Below are positions 63,094 through 64,000 of a stretch of DNA of 64,000 nt, piece by piece. The stretch lies in NCBI RefSeq assembly GCF_016862935.1, contig NZ_BONX01000035.1:1-64000 (forward strand). Reading direction: 5' to 3'. How positions within the stretch are numbered: position 1 is the first letter of the stretch; every line of letters starts with the position of its first letter. The DNA comes from Plantactinospora mayteni. GTDB lineage: Bacteria > Actinomycetota > Actinomycetes > Mycobacteriales > Micromonosporaceae. Position numbers and translations under genes: made by a program. The notes below the pieces were generated by a model. The model did not search any database. It was not told the origin of the DNA and saw only the letters and a list, made by a program, of their open reading frames with translations.

Positions 63094-63112
63094 CCGGTGG
63101 GACCCCCACCGG
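63094..63112 (+). terminator. Small hairpin between yajC and secD
   Basis: An 8-base stem (63094-63101 with 63105-63112) and a 3-base loop, about 50 bases past yajC. A short AT-rich patch (AAGATAATAGATC) lies just before it. It may attenuate or separate transcription into secD; support is weak. Confidence 0.4.
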
Positions 63113-63198
63113 TGCGGTACGCATGTCGCCGGACTCCGCCGGCGTCCGACCCGCCGCCCACCACTAGCGGCCGAACCGCGCAGGGAGACAGGACAGCC

Positions 63199-64000
63199 GT
63201 GGCACCACCTCAGGGACAGATGCGACCCGGGCGGCAGCTGGCCGTACTCGGGTTGATCTTCACCGTCCTCTACCTTCTGGTGTTCTTCGCCGCCGGGGCC
63301 AAGGGCAGCTGGATGGACCGGCTTGAGCCGAAGCTCGGCCTGGATCTCATCGGCGGCACCCGGATGACCCTGGAGGCGGCCACCGAGGCCGGCCAGGCGC
63401 CCCCTGCCAGCTCCCTGGAGGAGGCCCGGCAGATCATCCAGGCCCGGGTGGACGGCCGCGGCGTCGCCGAGGCGGAGGTGGTCACCGAGGGCAACCGCAA
63501 CATCGTGATCTCCGTGCCGGGCCAGAACGCCGACCTCAACGACGTCGGCACCCCGGCCGAGCTGCGGTTCCGCAAGGTGCTCAAGACCGTCGACGGTGGC
63601 GGCCCGGTCAACGCCGCACCGTCGCCCGGTGCGTCGGCCAGCCCGGCCCCGTCCGGCAGCCCCACTCCCGACGGCAGCGCCGGCCCGTCCGGCAGCCCGT
63701 CTCCGGCCGTGACCTCGTCGCCGGGTGCCGGTGCCGGTGGCGGTCAGGGTGGCGGTGCCCCGGCCCCAACGCCAACGCCAACGCCAACGCCCACGCCGAG
63801 TGGCAGCGCCTCGCCGGCACCGAGCGCCTCGGCCAGCGCCGCCCCGGCGGCTCCGGCCGACCAGACCCTGGCGGAGCAGCGCGCGGCGGTGGAGCAGAAG
63901 GTCGGCGCCGGGGCATGGGCCGCCGCCACCGCGCTCCAGGCACCGGCCGACTACAGCGCGGACCCGGCGCTCGCCGAGAAGCTCAAGCCGTTCGCCGACC
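63199..64000 (+). CDS. secD: Protein translocase subunit SecD (3' end missing)
   Basis: The N-terminal 267 residues of SecD, cut by the window edge. The first membrane helix is LAVLGLIFTVLYLLVFFAAG, followed by LGLDLIGGTRMTLEA, the SecD signature, and ARQIIQARVDGRGVAEAEVV. Residues about 137-216 form an inserted Pro/Ser/Ala/Gly-rich stretch with a run of TP repeats encoded by (CCAACG)4 at 63766-63789. SecD with SecF uses the proton gradient to pull proteins through SecYEG. GTG 63199 follows GGGAGA. Confidence 0.93.
   Translation, partial: MAPPQGQMRPGRQLAVLGLIFTVLYLLVFFAAGAKGSWMDRLEPKLGLDLIGGTRMTLEAATEAGQAPPASSLEEARQIIQARVDGRGVAEAEVVTEGNRNIVISVPGQNADLNDVGTPAELRFRKVLKTVDGGGPVNAAPSPGASASPAPSGSPTPDGSAGPSGSPSPAVTSSPGAGAGGGQGGGAPAPTPTPTPTPTPSGSASPAPSASASAAPAAPADQTLAEQRAAVEQKVGAGAWAAATALQAPADYSADPALAEKLKPFAD

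Overview
The window is a 64 kb piece of a high-GC actinobacterial chromosome with GC-rich third codon positions, many GTG starts and 1-4 base stop/start overlaps. Paired XRE(DUF5753)/DUF397 genes, an LprG-P55 lipid-export pair, phosphatidylinositol mannoside (PIM) genes and overall gene style point to a filamentous actinomycete, most likely Micromonosporaceae. The assignment to family is an inference; no rRNA or tRNA gene was recognised to confirm it.

Layout. 0-9.6 kb is accessory-like: topoisomerase IB, an XRE/DUF397 regulatory pair, a RecQ-type helicase, a probable secreted toxin with an overlapping immunity gene, a PrsW-type membrane protease with a membrane-anchored partner, a Cys-rich surface protein, and an IS701-type transposase remnant. 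9.7-28.6 kb holds general metabolism and envelope genes: a family 3 glycosidase, a PQQ-type sugar dehydrogenase, a cysteine-desulfurase-like enzyme, an MscS channel, a holin-like/DUF3618/DUF4235 membrane operon, LprG-P55, a cold shock protein, an aldo/keto reductase, a trans-aconitate methyltransferase-like gene, an adenosine-deaminase-family enzyme, an OmpR-type two-component system and a cyclopropane-synthase-like methyltransferase.

28.7-64 kb follows the order known from Mycobacterium tuberculosis (thrS, HIT protein, pgsA, PIM acyltransferase, pimA, pdxS, pdxT, yebC, ruvC, ruvA, ruvB, yajC, secD), interrupted by two inserted blocks. Block one (31.4-39.0 kb) has a phytase-like esterase, a lone primase-polymerase, a HAD protein, an aldo/keto reductase and a FusA2-like GTPase. 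Block two (46.7-59.1 kb) has a second cold-shock-domain protein, hemerythrin, SDR enzymes, a complete branched-chain amino acid ABC transporter (livG, livF, livJ-like, livH, livM), an MFS pump with its TetR regulator, and a PucR-type regulator with a 3-hydroxybutyrate dehydrogenase-like gene.

The most striking item is a 336-residue intein with a LAGLIDADG homing endonuclease that splits the Walker A loop of RuvB between Lys and Thr. It begins with Pro instead of Cys/Ser/Thr, carries Cys at the block F catalytic position and is followed by Thr. This resembles class 3 inteins but lacks two of their three signature positions, so its splicing chemistry is an open question. A second theme is short tandem repeats that start inside the last codons of a gene, include its stop codon and continue downstream, seen behind at least eight genes. 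Two near-identical long hairpins 32.7 kb apart suggest a dispersed palindromic repeat family.
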